A stretch of DNA of 61,531 nt from Bradyrhizobiaceae bacterium. Its GTDB lineage: Bacteria > Pseudomonadota > Alphaproteobacteria > Rhizobiales > Aestuariivirgaceae. Positions 24,701 through 32,704 of this stretch are shown here, one piece after another. The stretch spans positions 1 through 61,531 of the forward strand of contig CANJMQ010000013.1 in assembly GCA_947475225.1 (NCBI GenBank), written 5' to 3'. The notes under the pieces were generated by a model. It did no database searches and was not told where the DNA came from. It saw only the letters and a program-made list of their open reading frames with translations. Within the stretch, counting starts at the first letter, position 1, and each line of letters begins with the position of its first letter. A program made the position numbers and the translations under genes.

Positions 24701-25510
24701 CAGTACTGGGCAGTCATGGGCGGCGAGGGGATCGCCACCACCGCTCGAGGCAACCGCAAAACTGGTGGCGTTGAGGATCACATCGGGCGTGACGAGACCA
24801 TGCTGCAGCACCTCGACGCTTGCGCGGTCCTTCAGACTCGCGACGTAGAAGGCCTTGGTGCCTATCCCGCGCGCGGCGAGGGCATCTACCAGCGCATCGA
24901 TGGGGGCGGTCTGCGCCCCTTCGAGTACAGAGCGGTAGAAGACAATGGCGGCAAGAGGGCGGACGGAATCTGCCGTGTCGCGATAGAGACCAGCCCTTGG
25001 CAGTTCGCGCGCGGGAGCTGGGGGGTCGGTGCCTTCTGTCAGGTGGCGGCAATAGCCGAGGAAAGCGGAGACGTTCTCCGCGCCGCCCATTACCAGATAC
25101 TGGCGCAGGCGCTCGCATTGAGAGGGGCTCAGGGTCGATCGGTTGGTCAGTTCCAGGTCGGGCTGCGCATCACCCGGGAGGATACACAGTTGAATGCCGC
25201 GTTCGCGTGACACGGCCTCCACCTGGTCGAGGCCGTAGCTCCAGTAGGATGCGCCGCCGAGCACGCGCAGGACGATGAGCCTTGCCTGAGAAAGCGTCTT
25301 CTCGACGTAGAGATCGACCGAAAGCGGGTGCTGCATCTGCAGGAGGTTCGCGAGCCGAAGGGAACTGGGAGCCCTGTCATGGGCGCGGGCCAGACCGGCG
25401 AGTTCGCTGTCGGCGGCAGATAGGACGATGATATCGGCGGAAGATTGGGCGAGATCGACAGCTTCGGCGGCGCCGTCGATCACGCCCGATGTCGTGGCCA
25501 GGAGATGCAT
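21740..25510 (-). CDS. cobN: Cobaltochelatase subunit CobN
   Basis: A 1256-residue large subunit of the ATP-dependent aerobic cobaltochelatase, which inserts Co2+ into hydrogenobyrinic acid a,c-diamide together with CobS and CobT (not in this window). Motifs: GIILANYPNKDGRIANGVGYD, QPARGYNIDPKATYHDP, HNGKHGNLEWLPGK, and near the C-terminus GYKGAFEIAATVDYMFAFAATTG. Between LQLGPTNAS and EGTCLPLDDY there is a ~40-residue low-complexity stretch (PSDLSPGPTPPSSSIESADD and on) that looks inserted compared with the compact linker I expect; its DNA carries a GC-rich repeat. The start touches the cobW stop (TGATG). Confidence 0.95.
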   Translation of the reverse strand: MHLLATTSGVIDGAAEAVDLAQSSADIIVLSAADSELAGLARAHDRAPSSLRLANLLQMQHPLSVDLYVEKTLSQARLIVLRVLGGASYWSYGLDQVEAVSRERGIQLCILPGDAQPDLELTNRSTLSPSQCERLRQYLVMGGAENVSAFLGYCRHLTEGTDPPAPARELPRAGLYRDTADSVRPLAAIVFYRSVLEGAQTAPIDALVDALAARGIGTKAFYVASLKDRASVEVLQHGLVTPDVILNATSFAVASSGGGDPLAAHDCPVLQVVLSGSSEESWGKSSQGLNASDLAMNVVLPELDGRIMSRAISFKADSLWHEGTQCRIVTYREVPDRVDFVADLTANWARLRRTPASERKVGIILANYPNKDGRIANGVGYDTPASTVAILNAMKAEGYGVHAYPATGNGVIEDLQLGPTNASHANFDFNLPSDLSPGPTPPSSSIESADDARSNPRHSKVQEAAEGTCLPLDDYLIYFNAITDTLRSQITTRWGHPSRDPFFAKGAFRLPVRIYGNAAVAIQPARGYNIDPKATYHDPALLPPHGYLAFYFWLRHHFKVDAVIHNGKHGNLEWLPGKANALSTECLPEVALGPLPQLYPFIVNDPGEGTQAKRRTGAVIIDHLTPPLTRAETYGPLKDLEALVDEYYLASGLDSRRRESLKRNILDLTKSSRLDEDAGFTGDEQADLQRLDTFLCDLKEAQIRDGLHILGSSPEGRLETDLLVALTRVPRGMGDNGNQSLIRALASDFRFDGFDPLSCEMAAPWTAIRPNVLQALTGDPWRSYGDTVERLELFAAALLVGANLPADFTNTAMVLSEINTRIRPALRTCGPDEIASLLKGLGGRFVAPGASGAPTRGRLDVLPTGKNFYSLDNRTVPTPTAWNLGQKSAEDLLLRHFQDMGCYPKALGLSAWGTSNMRTGGDDIAQALALMGARPVWETSSWRVTGYEIIPLAKLGRPRVDVTLRISGFFRDAFPAQIELLDKAIRAVGALEEDDEDNPLAARMRAESAVLTASGIDSSEARQMAGHRIFGSKPGAYGAGLQALIDERIWTDRADLASAYVTWGAYAYGAKANGINDEKTFTERLKRIEAVVHNQDNREHDLLDSDDYYQFEGGMTAAVEHASGARPRVYHNDHSRPERPVIRTLEEEVSRVMRSRVVNPKWIDGVKRHGYKGAFEIAATVDYMFAFAATTGAVRAHHFDLAYDAFLADDATRDFIRDNNPAALREIAERFREAASRGLWAPRLNSAHDLLEDLTR
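24138..24156. repeat. GC-rich repeat-like motif inside cobN
   Basis: TGCCTGGGGTTGGACCGGG matches 16 of 19 bases of the intergenic motif at 14657-14675. It falls in the stretch of cobN that encodes a Pro/Ser-rich, low-complexity insertion (about 24113-24240). This is consistent with a palindromic repeat that has been carried in frame within a gene. Confidence 0.4.
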
Positions 25511-26547
25511 CAGCCCCGCAGCATGGCGGCTATCGCCTCGCGGTCCATATGCTTCTCGCCGATGACTACGAGTTCGGTTCCGCGTCTCTCGCTAGCCTTC
25601 CAGGGCCGGTCGAAATAGCTGTTGAGACGCGGGCCGACGGCCTGCACGAGCAGGCGGGCGCGCGAGCCCTTCACATCCACGAAGCCCTTCAGGCGCAGCA
25701 CGTCATGCGTCGCAATCGTATCCTCAATCCGATTCAGCAGGGCTGCCTTGTCAGCGGTCTCACCCAGTGAAACAATAAAGGTGACGAAGTCGTCATGGTC
25801 ATGCTGTTCCTCGCCTTCCATTTCATGGTGCGAGAGGCGGTTATGCAGGTCATCCTCGGCGGACGCGCTGACGCCCAGCAGGGCTGCAACATCGATCTGA
25901 CCGAAGCGGGCGGGCACGAGTTTGGTTCCGGCGCGCATGTTCTGTCTCAACTCGGCGGTGACCGTCGCGTGCTCTCCGTCGACCAAAAGATCTGTCTTGT
26001 TGAGAATCACCATATCAGCGCAGTTGAGCTGATCCTCGAAGAGTTCTTCAATGGGGTTCTCATGGTCGAGGTTTGGGTCGGCCTCGCGTTGTGCCTGCAC
26101 CGCATCTTCGTCGTCGGCGAAGCGGCCCTCGGCCAGGGCCTTGGCATCGACCACGGTGATGACGCCGTCGACGGTGACCCGTGACTTTATCTCTGGCCAG
26201 TTGAAGGCGCGAACCAGCGGCTGGGGAAGGGCCAGGCCCGAGGTCTCGATCACGATGTGCTGCGGCGGGTCCTTGCGATCCAGCAGCTTCATCATGGTCG
26301 GCACGAATTCATCGGCAACGGTGCAGCAGATGCAGCCATTGGCGAGTTCGATCACGTCTTCGTCACGGCAGGCATCCACGCCGCAGCCGCGCAGGATCTC
26401 GCCGTCGACTCCGACATCACCGAATTCGTTGATGATCAGCGCGATCCGGCGGCCCTTGGCGTTCTCGAGCAGATTTCGGATCAGCGTCGTCTTGCCCGCT
26501 CCGAGGAAGCCGGTGATCACGGTGGCCGGGATTTTGGGGGTGTTCAT
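25510..26547 (-). CDS. cobW: CobW family GTPase
   Basis: A 345-residue G3E GTPase linked to cobalt handling for cobalamin synthesis. Walker A is GFLGAGKT (13-20). The metal-binding CxCC motif is GCICC (71-75). NKTD gives guanine specificity. A His/acid stretch HHEMEGEEQHDHDDF lies in the C-terminal half. CobW proteins are thought to load Co2+ onto the chelatase, which fits its place directly before cobN. The start is ATG 26547, overlapping the cbtA stop; an upstream in-frame extension lies within cbtA. Confidence 0.94.
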   Translation of the reverse strand: MNTPKIPATVITGFLGAGKTTLIRNLLENAKGRRIALIINEFGDVGVDGEILRGCGVDACRDEDVIELANGCICCTVADEFVPTMMKLLDRKDPPQHIVIETSGLALPQPLVRAFNWPEIKSRVTVDGVITVVDAKALAEGRFADDEDAVQAQREADPNLDHENPIEELFEDQLNCADMVILNKTDLLVDGEHATVTAELRQNMRAGTKLVPARFGQIDVAALLGVSASAEDDLHNRLSHHEMEGEEQHDHDDFVTFIVSLGETADKAALLNRIEDTIATHDVLRLKGFVDVKGSRARLLVQAVGPRLNSYFDRPWKASERRGTELVVIGEKHMDREAIAAMLRG

Positions 26548-27272
26548 GAGGTGTACAAGTCCTTGGCCGACCGGTCGAGAACCAGCCCCAGAAACAGGCC
26601 GATGAAGCACCAGAAAACGGCATTTGCAGCGATGGAATTGGCAACGAAGCGCGCCACGAGTTCAGCCGGCACGACGCTGTCGCCATGCGGCGGGACGGGT
26701 GCGCCGACCAGGTGTGGGGCGAGGATCAGCATTGCGGCAAGCACCAGCGTCCAGGGCAGCGTCTGTGTGGCGATGAGGTAGATCCCCGCGGCCGTCGCTG
26801 CGATCGTGCAAACCCACCAGACTTGCCGGGCAAATAGATCCGCTTCTGCCATGCCGGGAAGTTGCGGCGGCAGGCCGACGGCTGGGGCCAGCGTCACCGC
26901 GAGGAAGCCGCACAGGCCCCAAAGGATGCCGTTGCGGCGAGTGATTGGCACGCCAATGAGGAGTGACAGTCCGGCAAGGATCGCGGCAAAGCCCGCTCCC
27001 GTCATTGCGGCAGTCACGGTCGTGGCAAGGGTGCGCTGCCAGCCGTTATCCGGCCCCCAGCCTTCGCTATGGTCATGGCCATCGGCTTCCGGCTGCGCGG
27101 TGGCAGTTTCGGATATGGACGCATCATGCGAATGCCCGGCAGATACGCCGGCGCGCTCAAAGGCTTCCGCGTCAAGAATCAGGGGCGTCAGCCGCACATG
27201 CTGGATGGCGCCCATCACGAACCCTGCCGCGATCCCAGCAAGGAGCACGGCGAGGATAACCCGCCCGATCAT
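26544..27272 (-). CDS. cbtA: Cobalt transporter subunit CbtA
   Basis: A 242-residue inner-membrane protein with about five or six hydrophobic segments. It opens MIGRVILAVLLAGIAAGFVMGAIQ, the usual CbtA start. A hydrophilic loop after the first helix is His-rich (AGHSHD, DGHDHSEGWGP). The later PPQLPGM...ARQVWW and APHLVGAP motifs are typical. CbtA, with the single-helix CbtB, is a predicted B12-regulated cobalt uptake system. The start is ATG 27272, 16 bases after cbtB; a TTG at 27308 is less likely. Confidence 0.92.
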   Translation of the reverse strand: MIGRVILAVLLAGIAAGFVMGAIQHVRLTPLILDAEAFERAGVSAGHSHDASISETATAQPEADGHDHSEGWGPDNGWQRTLATTVTAAMTGAGFAAILAGLSLLIGVPITRRNGILWGLCGFLAVTLAPAVGLPPQLPGMAEADLFARQVWWVCTIAATAAGIYLIATQTLPWTLVLAAMLILAPHLVGAPVPPHGDSVVPAELVARFVANSIAANAVFWCFIGLFLGLVLDRSAKDLYTS

Positions 27273-27288
27273 GGGAAATGCCTGAAAC

Positions 27289-27468
27289 TCAGTGGCAGGG
27301 GAAACCAATGGCGTGGCGCGTGTCGTGCGCCGTATTGTGCGCCACCGCCATGCTGGAGAGGCCCACTGCGAATGTGAGCGTCGAGCCGACGAACAGGAGC
27401 GCGAGGCCTGCAGCGATCCGCTTGGTCGCGGTGAGCGAGGTGGTAGAAGTAATCGTACGAGCGGTCAT
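27289..27468 (-). CDS. cbtB: Cobalt transporter subunit CbtB
   Basis: A 59-residue single-helix membrane protein. The helix spans about residues 17-40. The C-terminus HNTAHDTRHAIGFPCH carries the conserved CbtB histidine cluster that likely binds Co2+. The ATG at 27468 has GGAGGG five bases upstream. It is the first gene after the cobalamin riboswitch. Confidence 0.93.
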   Translation of the reverse strand: MTARTITSTTSLTATKRIAAGLALLFVGSTLTFAVGLSSMAVAHNTAHDTRHAIGFPCH

Positions 27469-27502
27469 GAACACCCTCCGTGGTGACCTGTTTCAAGTCC
27501 TG

Positions 27503-27692
27503 TCGTGTGGCAGGTCTCCTGACTTGCGGGTCGCCGAGCCTGGGCGGCCTTCCCGGTTTCCCAGTGGCCAATAACGCCCAAGCCCTCACCGCTCACAGTT
27601 GCGGGGGCAGCCACGGATTCGGCCCCGATTGGGTCATCCTCACCGTGTTCCCTGTTAGGCCCGAAGTCCGTCTGGCTCCGGGCACCACACGA
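27503..27692 (-). promoter_or_regulatory. Cobalamin (adenosylcobalamin) riboswitch
   Basis: The minus-strand leader of cbtB contains the B12-element signatures: CCGTGGCTGCCCCCGCAACTG, GGCCACTGGGAAACCGGGAAGG and AAGTCAGGAGACCTGCC. Closing helix P1 is exact: TCGTGTGG (27692-27685) pairs with CCACACGA (27510-27503). Downstream, CAGGTC (27490-27485) could pair with GACCTG of the aptamer's last conserved segment just before the cbtB ribosome binding site, offering a translation-control switch (inference). It should turn down cobalt uptake and the whole cob operon when cobalamin is plentiful. Confidence 0.93.
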
Positions 27693-27698
27693 AGACTG

Positions 27699-27726
27699 TA
27701 ATGACATCTGGACAGCCCGGCGTCAA
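27699..27726 (-). promoter_or_regulatory. Promoter of the cobalamin operon
   Basis: On the minus strand, TTGACG (27726-27721) and TCATTA (27704-27699) are 16 bases apart. The start expected about seven bases beyond the -10 falls at about 27692, exactly the first base of riboswitch helix P1. That agreement supports both calls. Confidence 0.65.
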
Positions 27727-27850
27727 CTCGCGTCAGCCGGGTTGGAGTCCGAAAACGACACATTATTCGGCTTCCTGTTTACCACATGTCAATCTTCTAA
27801 AGTCTTTCCAGCAATAGGTTTTTAACCACGTGGGCGCGATAGTAATCACC

Positions 27851-29140
27851 ATGAGCATCCGCACCCTGTTCCTCGCTTCCGCCTATTCCGTGGCTCTCGT
27901 TGCAAGCGCCGTTCCGGCCCTAGCGGCAGCATCCACGCCTGAAACCCTCATCGCTGGAGAGGCTTACAAGGCGCTGCAAGCCGGTGACGCCGACACGGCG
28001 GTGGCCGATTACTCTCAGGCGATTGACTCGCGTAACCTACCGCCGGACGTGCTCGCCAACGCTCTTCTCAACAGAGGGCTCGCCTATCAACGGCTCAACG
28101 AGCATGAGTTCGCCATCGACGACTATACGGCCGCTTTGCGGATCGATGCGCTGTCCGGCAAGGTGCGCGCTCTCGCCCTCTATAATCGCGGCCTTTCCTA
28201 CCAACGACTCTCGCGCAACGCGCAGGCCGTGGAGGATTATACATCTGCCTTGTTCCTCGATGCAGAGTTCAGCCATGCCTATTACAGCCGGGGAACGCTT
28301 CTGCGTGATCAGGGGCAGTACCTGTTCGCGCTTGCCGATTTTGATAAGGCGTTGCGCTATGACTATCCTGACCCGGCGCGCGTCTATGTCGCACAAGCCT
28401 CAACTTATGTGAAATTGCAACGCTCGGCGGATGCCCGGGATGCTCTGAACAAGGCGCTGGACGCAAAGCCTGGTTACGAGCCTGCCGTGCAGCGCCTCGC
28501 GGCAATCGACGCGTCACCAACTGTAGCCGCGGCTATTGACGAGATGCACACTGCCGACGTCAGCCCCGCCAGTGACCAGCTTCCCCCTGCCAAGGCGCCC
28601 TCTGCCAGTCTGATGGGTGAGGATGCGCAGGTCGCGGAAGCCACACCCGAGGCTCCGTCCAAGCTGTATACGGATCGGGTCCCTCAGGAGCAGGCGGTTC
28701 GCGTGGCATCCGCTGATCCAGTTCCCGCTCCGCAGCCCGAGGCCAGTGCTTCAGACGAGAAAGTACTCGCCGTGGAGGACGTTCCTGTCGACAGTGCGAC
28801 CGCTGAAACCTCGCCGCCGCCCGCCACCGATGAAACCCAGACCGCGTCTGCCGAACCGACCCCGGTCGCGGAGCCGGTCAGAAGGATCACCGGCTGGTCT
28901 GTTCAGCTTGCCTCGGCGACGACGGAGGGTTCCGCTTGGTCTACCTGGAAGAACATGCAGGCTCGCAACAAGTCACTTGCTTCGCAGAAGCCTGTTGTGG
29001 TGCGGGCAGACTTGGGCGCGAAAGGCGTTTTTTACCGCGTCCGCCTTGTTGGCTTTGAGAGCCAGGACGCGGCGAGCCGAGCCTGCTCTAAGCTCAAGTC
29101 GAAGGGTGTGAAGTGCTTCATCAGCAAGGCTTCTTCCTGA
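27851..29140 (+). CDS. Exported TPR and SPOR domain protein
   Basis: A 429-residue envelope protein. The signal peptide is about 1-26 (ending ALAAAS). Four or so TPR units follow (about 35-210: NRGLAYQRLNEHEFAIDDYT, NRGLSYQRLSRNAQAVEDYT, SRGTLLRDQGQYLFALADFD and a fourth). A ~130-residue Pro/Ala/Glu/Thr-rich linker comes next. The C-terminal SPOR domain (about 350-425) starts WSVQLASATTEGSAW and ends CSKLKSKGVKCFI. SPOR domains bind denuded peptidoglycan, so it may scaffold partners at the septum or wall. The start is ATG 27851. It diverges from the cobalamin operon and looks monocistronic. Confidence 0.85.
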   Translation: MSIRTLFLASAYSVALVASAVPALAAASTPETLIAGEAYKALQAGDADTAVADYSQAIDSRNLPPDVLANALLNRGLAYQRLNEHEFAIDDYTAALRIDALSGKVRALALYNRGLSYQRLSRNAQAVEDYTSALFLDAEFSHAYYSRGTLLRDQGQYLFALADFDKALRYDYPDPARVYVAQASTYVKLQRSADARDALNKALDAKPGYEPAVQRLAAIDASPTVAAAIDEMHTADVSPASDQLPPAKAPSASLMGEDAQVAEATPEAPSKLYTDRVPQEQAVRVASADPVPAPQPEASASDEKVLAVEDVPVDSATAETSPPPATDETQTASAEPTPVAEPVRRITGWSVQLASATTEGSAWSTWKNMQARNKSLASQKPVVVRADLGAKGVFYRVRLVGFESQDAASRACSKLKSKGVKCFISKASS

Positions 29141-29558
29141 TCTGCCTGCCGGCTTGGGTGGTATTTGTTAGTTCACCCAGAGTGTGTTGGTTTTGAGCTT
29201 TTTTCGGTGCACAGTTTAACCGGCCAAAGTCGAGGAGGCCCAAACCAGCCCGGCGGCTCTCTTTTTGTTTGGGATCACCGATGTGGGGGGCGTTTGGCGC
29301 CAATCCAGCCCGTCAAGCCTACATCTTTCGTCCTCCACCGAGAATTTATCACGGGCAGCAGTCTGAGTTCTCCGAGCGTCGCGTGGGTCTGACGTTGCGC
29401 TACGGCATATGAAACCGCGTGCCGGACCACTTCTCCATCAGGACGCTCTACGGGGATTATTTCTCTCCAGCTGTGGCGAAGGCGCGTGGCTGGGCAAGCT
29501 TGGGGAAAACCTGGCACTTGACGGTTCACCTTGGGGTGCGGTCCTCGTATGATTGGCC
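29141..29558. other. Intergenic stretch before the DUF1489 gene
   Basis: About 420 bases with no convincing frame. It contains a perfect 10-base palindrome TTGGCGCCAA (near 29296), a loose CCCAAA/TTTGGG inverted repeat around a T-rich run (about 29239-29275) that might end the SPOR-protein transcript, and a promoter at the right end. Confidence 0.4.
29525..29553 (+). promoter_or_regulatory. Putative promoter, possibly giving a leaderless mRNA
   Basis: TTCACC (29525-29530) and TATGAT (29548-29553) are separated by 17 bases. The expected start is about 29559-29560, the first bases of the ATG of the next gene, which has no Shine-Dalgarno. A leaderless transcript is therefore suggested. Confidence 0.45.
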
Positions 29559-29975
29559 ATGGCCCTAAACATACTCAAGCTCTGCGTTGGTGTTTCCGAA
29601 CTTGATGAACTCGAATCCTGGGTGAAGGATTGCAGGGCAGGGCGCGACTCCCTCGATCACACAACCCGGATGTTTCCGAAGCGGAGGGACGAGATCCTTC
29701 CGGGTGGCTCGTTGTACTGGGTCCTACGCGGGATGATCCTGTGCCGCCAACCGATTGCTGCATTGGAACCCGTCACCGGGGCGGATGGCATCGAGCGGTG
29801 CCGAATCGTGTTCAAGCCGCAGATCGTACCGGTGAGACCCGTTCCGAAGCGCGCCTTCCAGGGATGGCGCTATCTGGAACAGGCCGATGCGCCGCCGGAC
29901 CTGCCCAGGTCATCAAAGATTGAAGGCATGCCGGAGAAGCTGCGTCGTGAACTCGCGGAGCTTGGTCTCCTGTGA
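29559..29975 (+). CDS. DUF1489 family protein
   Basis: A 138-residue cytosolic protein matching the alphaproteobacterial DUF1489 family. Recognisable parts are LNILKLCVGVSELDELESW, HTTRMFPKRRDEIL, GSLYWVLRGMILCRQ and the C-terminal RPKRAFQGWRYL-like segment. Function is not known. The start is ATG 29559 (TTG 29553 is in frame). Its stop overlaps the following acetyltransferase start (GTGA), so the two are co-translated. Confidence 0.85.
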   Translation: MALNILKLCVGVSELDELESWVKDCRAGRDSLDHTTRMFPKRRDEILPGGSLYWVLRGMILCRQPIAALEPVTGADGIERCRIVFKPQIVPVRPVPKRAFQGWRYLEQADAPPDLPRSSKIEGMPEKLRRELAELGLL

Positions 29976-30415
29976 AGGTCAGGCGCCTCACCGGCCGAGA
30001 TGATCCGCATGCGGCGACGACGCTCCTCCAGAGTTTTTTTCGCGAGGAGCATTTCACAACTACTGACGAGATGATCGCGGCCAACCTGCGCTCCATGCTC
30101 GCTATGGAACATTGCGCCGTGCTGCTCGCCGAGGAGCAGGATAAGCCCGTCGGCATCGCAACCGTCTCGATGGATTTTGGGATCGAGTTTGGATGGTCGG
30201 CGGAGTTGGGCGATCTCTATGTGTTACCGGCTTTTCGTGGCAAGGGCATTTCCCGCGCGCTGGTGACAGAGGCTGAGGCATGGCTGCGCAGCGTGGGGGC
30301 GGTGGGCTATCAGGTCACCGTCGCACCGCATGGTGCGGATGCAGACCTGCGGTCCTTCTATCTGAAACTCGGTTTCGAGGCCGAGGGTAGGGAGCTGCTG
30401 TACCGGATTTTGTAG
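29972..30415 (+). CDS. GNAT family N-acetyltransferase
   Basis: A 147-residue single-domain acetyltransferase. Beta strands and motif A read LGDLYVLPAFRGKGISRALV (about 88-107), with RGKGIS as the acetyl-CoA pyrophosphate loop. Motif B is in LRSFYLKLGFEAEGREL. The substrate cannot be told. The start is GTG overlapping the DUF1489 stop by four bases; it converges on panC. Confidence 0.88.
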   Translation: MKVRRLTGRDDPHAATTLLQSFFREEHFTTTDEMIAANLRSMLAMEHCAVLLAEEQDKPVGIATVSMDFGIEFGWSAELGDLYVLPAFRGKGISRALVTEAEAWLRSVGAVGYQVTVAPHGADADLRSFYLKLGFEAEGRELLYRIL

Positions 30416-30437
30416 ACAGCTGGGAAGTCGCTGCGGC

Positions 30438-31280
30438 TTACACCGCGACGTTATCGATCAGACGCGTCTCGCCGAGCCAAGCCGCCGCGATAATGCGCAG
30501 TGGTTCATCTCGATTTTGAGGCGGGGCGAGCGTGGCGGCGTTGCGCACGGTGACGTAATCGACCGTGAAGCCCAGGGCCATCAGCGTGCGGGTGGCGAGG
30601 CGGGCAGCGGACTGGATATCGAGTCCGCCACGGATACGCTCGGCGGCATGACTGAGGCTTGAATAGATGGCAAGCGCCTGCTGGCGTTCCTGCTTGGAGA
30701 GATAGACGTTGCGAGATGACTTTGCGAGGCCGTCATCCTCGCGCACGGTTGCCACGCCGATCACCTCGATGGGAATAGACAGGTCCTTTGCCATGCGGGT
30801 GACGACCTGTAGTTGCTGGTAGTCCTTCTCGCCGAACATTGCGTAGTCTGCACCGGTCTGGATGAAGAGCTTGGCAACGATGGTGCATACGCCGTCAAAG
30901 AACTGCGGGCGGAACTTGTCCTCCAGCCCTGCCTTGGCGGGTCCGGTTGCGGAGACGGTGGTACAGAAGCCCTCGGGATAGATCTCCTCCGGGGTCGGCA
31001 GGTAGATGACATGGCAGCCGGCCTTGCCGAGTTTCAGAACATCCCCATCCTCGTCTCGCGGATATTTGTCGAGGTCTTCGTGGGCGGCGAACTGCTTCGG
31101 GTTCACGAAGATCGTGGCAATGACCCGGTCGGCGCGTGTAAGCCCTTGCGCCACGAGTTCCGTGTGGCCCGAGTGAATGGCACCCATGGTGGGAACCACG
31201 GCGTAGGTCAGGCCTTCCTTTCGCCATTTGGTGGTTTCGCGTCGAAGGGCGGCGAGGGTTCGCACGAGTTTCGTTTTCAT
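30438..31280 (-). CDS. panC: Pantothenate synthetase
   Basis: A 280-residue enzyme condensing pantoate and beta-alanine with ATP, the last step of vitamin B5 synthesis. PTMGAIHSGH (30-39) is the HIGH-like ATP motif. Later come FVNPKQFA, MFGEKDYQQL and a KMSKS-like loop region near SSRNVYLSKQER. panB is not adjacent. It ends 22 bases from the convergent acetyltransferase. Confidence 0.95.
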   Translation of the reverse strand: MKTKLVRTLAALRRETTKWRKEGLTYAVVPTMGAIHSGHTELVAQGLTRADRVIATIFVNPKQFAAHEDLDKYPRDEDGDVLKLGKAGCHVIYLPTPEEIYPEGFCTTVSATGPAKAGLEDKFRPQFFDGVCTIVAKLFIQTGADYAMFGEKDYQQLQVVTRMAKDLSIPIEVIGVATVREDDGLAKSSRNVYLSKQERQQALAIYSSLSHAAERIRGGLDIQSAARLATRTLMALGFTVDYVTVRNAATLAPPQNRDEPLRIIAAAWLGETRLIDNVAV

Positions 31281-31346
31281 GGTCCAAGGCTCTGGCGTTC
31301 GTAAGGGAACCCTGCTTTAGCCCGACTGGGGCAGCGGCGGGAAGGG

Positions 31347-32636
31347 TCAGTCGTCGGACCCAAAACTGATGCCGCGGCCAACCGCCGTCCGGCCGAACTT
31401 GTCGCGGATGCGGTCGACCGCCAGTTCCGCCTTGGCGCGGGCCGAACTGGTGACATCCAGCGTCACCGTTTCCTGCTCGGGGCTGGCCTCGACCAAACCG
31501 GAGATACCGATGCCGATGAGCCGAAAGGCCGTTCCTGTCGCCTCGCGCTGCAGAAGAGGCAGCGCGGCGTCATAGATGCGGTTGGCAAGCAACGTTGGGT
31601 CAGCCAGGGAGACGTTGCGAGTCCGGGTTTTGAAGTCGGCCGTTTTGAGCTTCAACACAATTGTGTGTCCTGCCACGCCTTCAGCCTTGGCGCGGCGCGA
31701 CACCTTTTCCGCCAGGGGCCAGAGGATGCGTTCCAGCTCTGTGCAGTCCGAGACATCAGTGTTGAACGTCGTCTCGGCACTGATCGACTTTGAATGATCG
31801 TCGGTTGAGACGATGCGCTGGTCCTCGCCGCGCGACAGGTGATAGAGCCGCGCGCCCATCGAGCCGAAGCGGCGCATCAGCTCATTCTTCTCCATCAACT
31901 GAAGCTGGGCAATCATTGTGATTCCTCCCTTGGCGAGTTCCTCCTGCATGGCCTTGCCGACGCCCCAGATGAAGCCGACGGGCTTGGTCGCGAGGAAGCT
32001 CAGCGTCTCCGACCTCCCGAGCACCGAGAAGCCCCGTGGTTTTTCCAGATCGGAGGCGAGTTTCGCGAGAAACTTGTTGTGCGAAAGACCAACGGATGCG
32101 GTGATCCCCACCCTCTCGTAAATGCGCGTGATGAGATGCGCCAGGGTGAGGGCAGGGCTCATGCCGTGCAGCCGCGCCGTGCCTGATAGATCGAGGAATG
32201 CCTCGTCGATGGAAAGCGGCTCCACAAGCGGCGTCACTTCCAGCATCAACTCGCGAACCAGCCTTCCCGCGGCGGAGTACTTCGCCATGTCCGGAGGGAT
32301 CACCACGGCGTCAGGACTTAGCTTGAGTGCCTGAAACATCGGCATTGCTGATTTGACGCCATGAATGCGCGCGATGTAGCAAGCGGTGGACACCACACCA
32401 CGCGTTCCACCGCCGACGATAACCGGCTTGTCGGAAAGCTCCGGTCGGTCACGCTTTTCAACGGCTGCGTAGAAGGCGTCACAGTCGATGTGGGCGATGG
32501 CAAGCTGGTGCAGTTCCGGGTGGTGCAGCAACCGGGGGCTGCCACAGCCCCGGCATCGCCGCTCATCGCCTGTAACAGGTGAAAAGCAGTCGCGGCAAAA
32601 GCCAGTCGTCGGGCCTTCGTCTTGCATGACGAACAT
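31347..32636 (-). CDS. dinB: DNA polymerase IV (Y family) with N-terminal zinc ribbon
   Basis: A 429-residue translesion polymerase. An N-terminal zinc ribbon, CRDC and CRGC (about 14-32), precedes the catalytic core. The core has [18 protein letters not shown], the [20 protein letters not shown] fingers and [13 protein letters not shown] (active-site acidic pair). The little-finger domain follows to the end. Zinc-ribbon DinB forms are known in alphaproteobacteria. There is no obvious beta-clamp motif at the extreme C-terminus (SFGSDD). The start is ATG 32636; an in-frame ATG lies nine bases further in. Confidence 0.92.
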   Translation of the reverse strand: MFVMQDEGPTTGFCRDCFSPVTGDERRCRGCGSPRLLHHPELHQLAIAHIDCDAFYAAVEKRDRPELSDKPVIVGGGTRGVVSTACYIARIHGVKSAMPMFQALKLSPDAVVIPPDMAKYSAAGRLVRELMLEVTPLVEPLSIDEAFLDLSGTARLHGMSPALTLAHLITRIYERVGITASVGLSHNKFLAKLASDLEKPRGFSVLGRSETLSFLATKPVGFIWGVGKAMQEELAKGGITMIAQLQLMEKNELMRRFGSMGARLYHLSRGEDQRIVSTDDHSKSISAETTFNTDVSDCTELERILWPLAEKVSRRAKAEGVAGHTIVLKLKTADFKTRTRNVSLADPTLLANRIYDAALPLLQREATGTAFRLIGIGISGLVEASPEQETVTLDVTSSARAKAELAVDRIRDKFGRTAVGRGISFGSDD

Positions 32637-32704
32637 ACTAGCCTAGCCGCCCGAATTGGGGAACACTGGCGGCGGCGCCGTTAAACCGAGTTCGGGAGAA
32701 CGAG

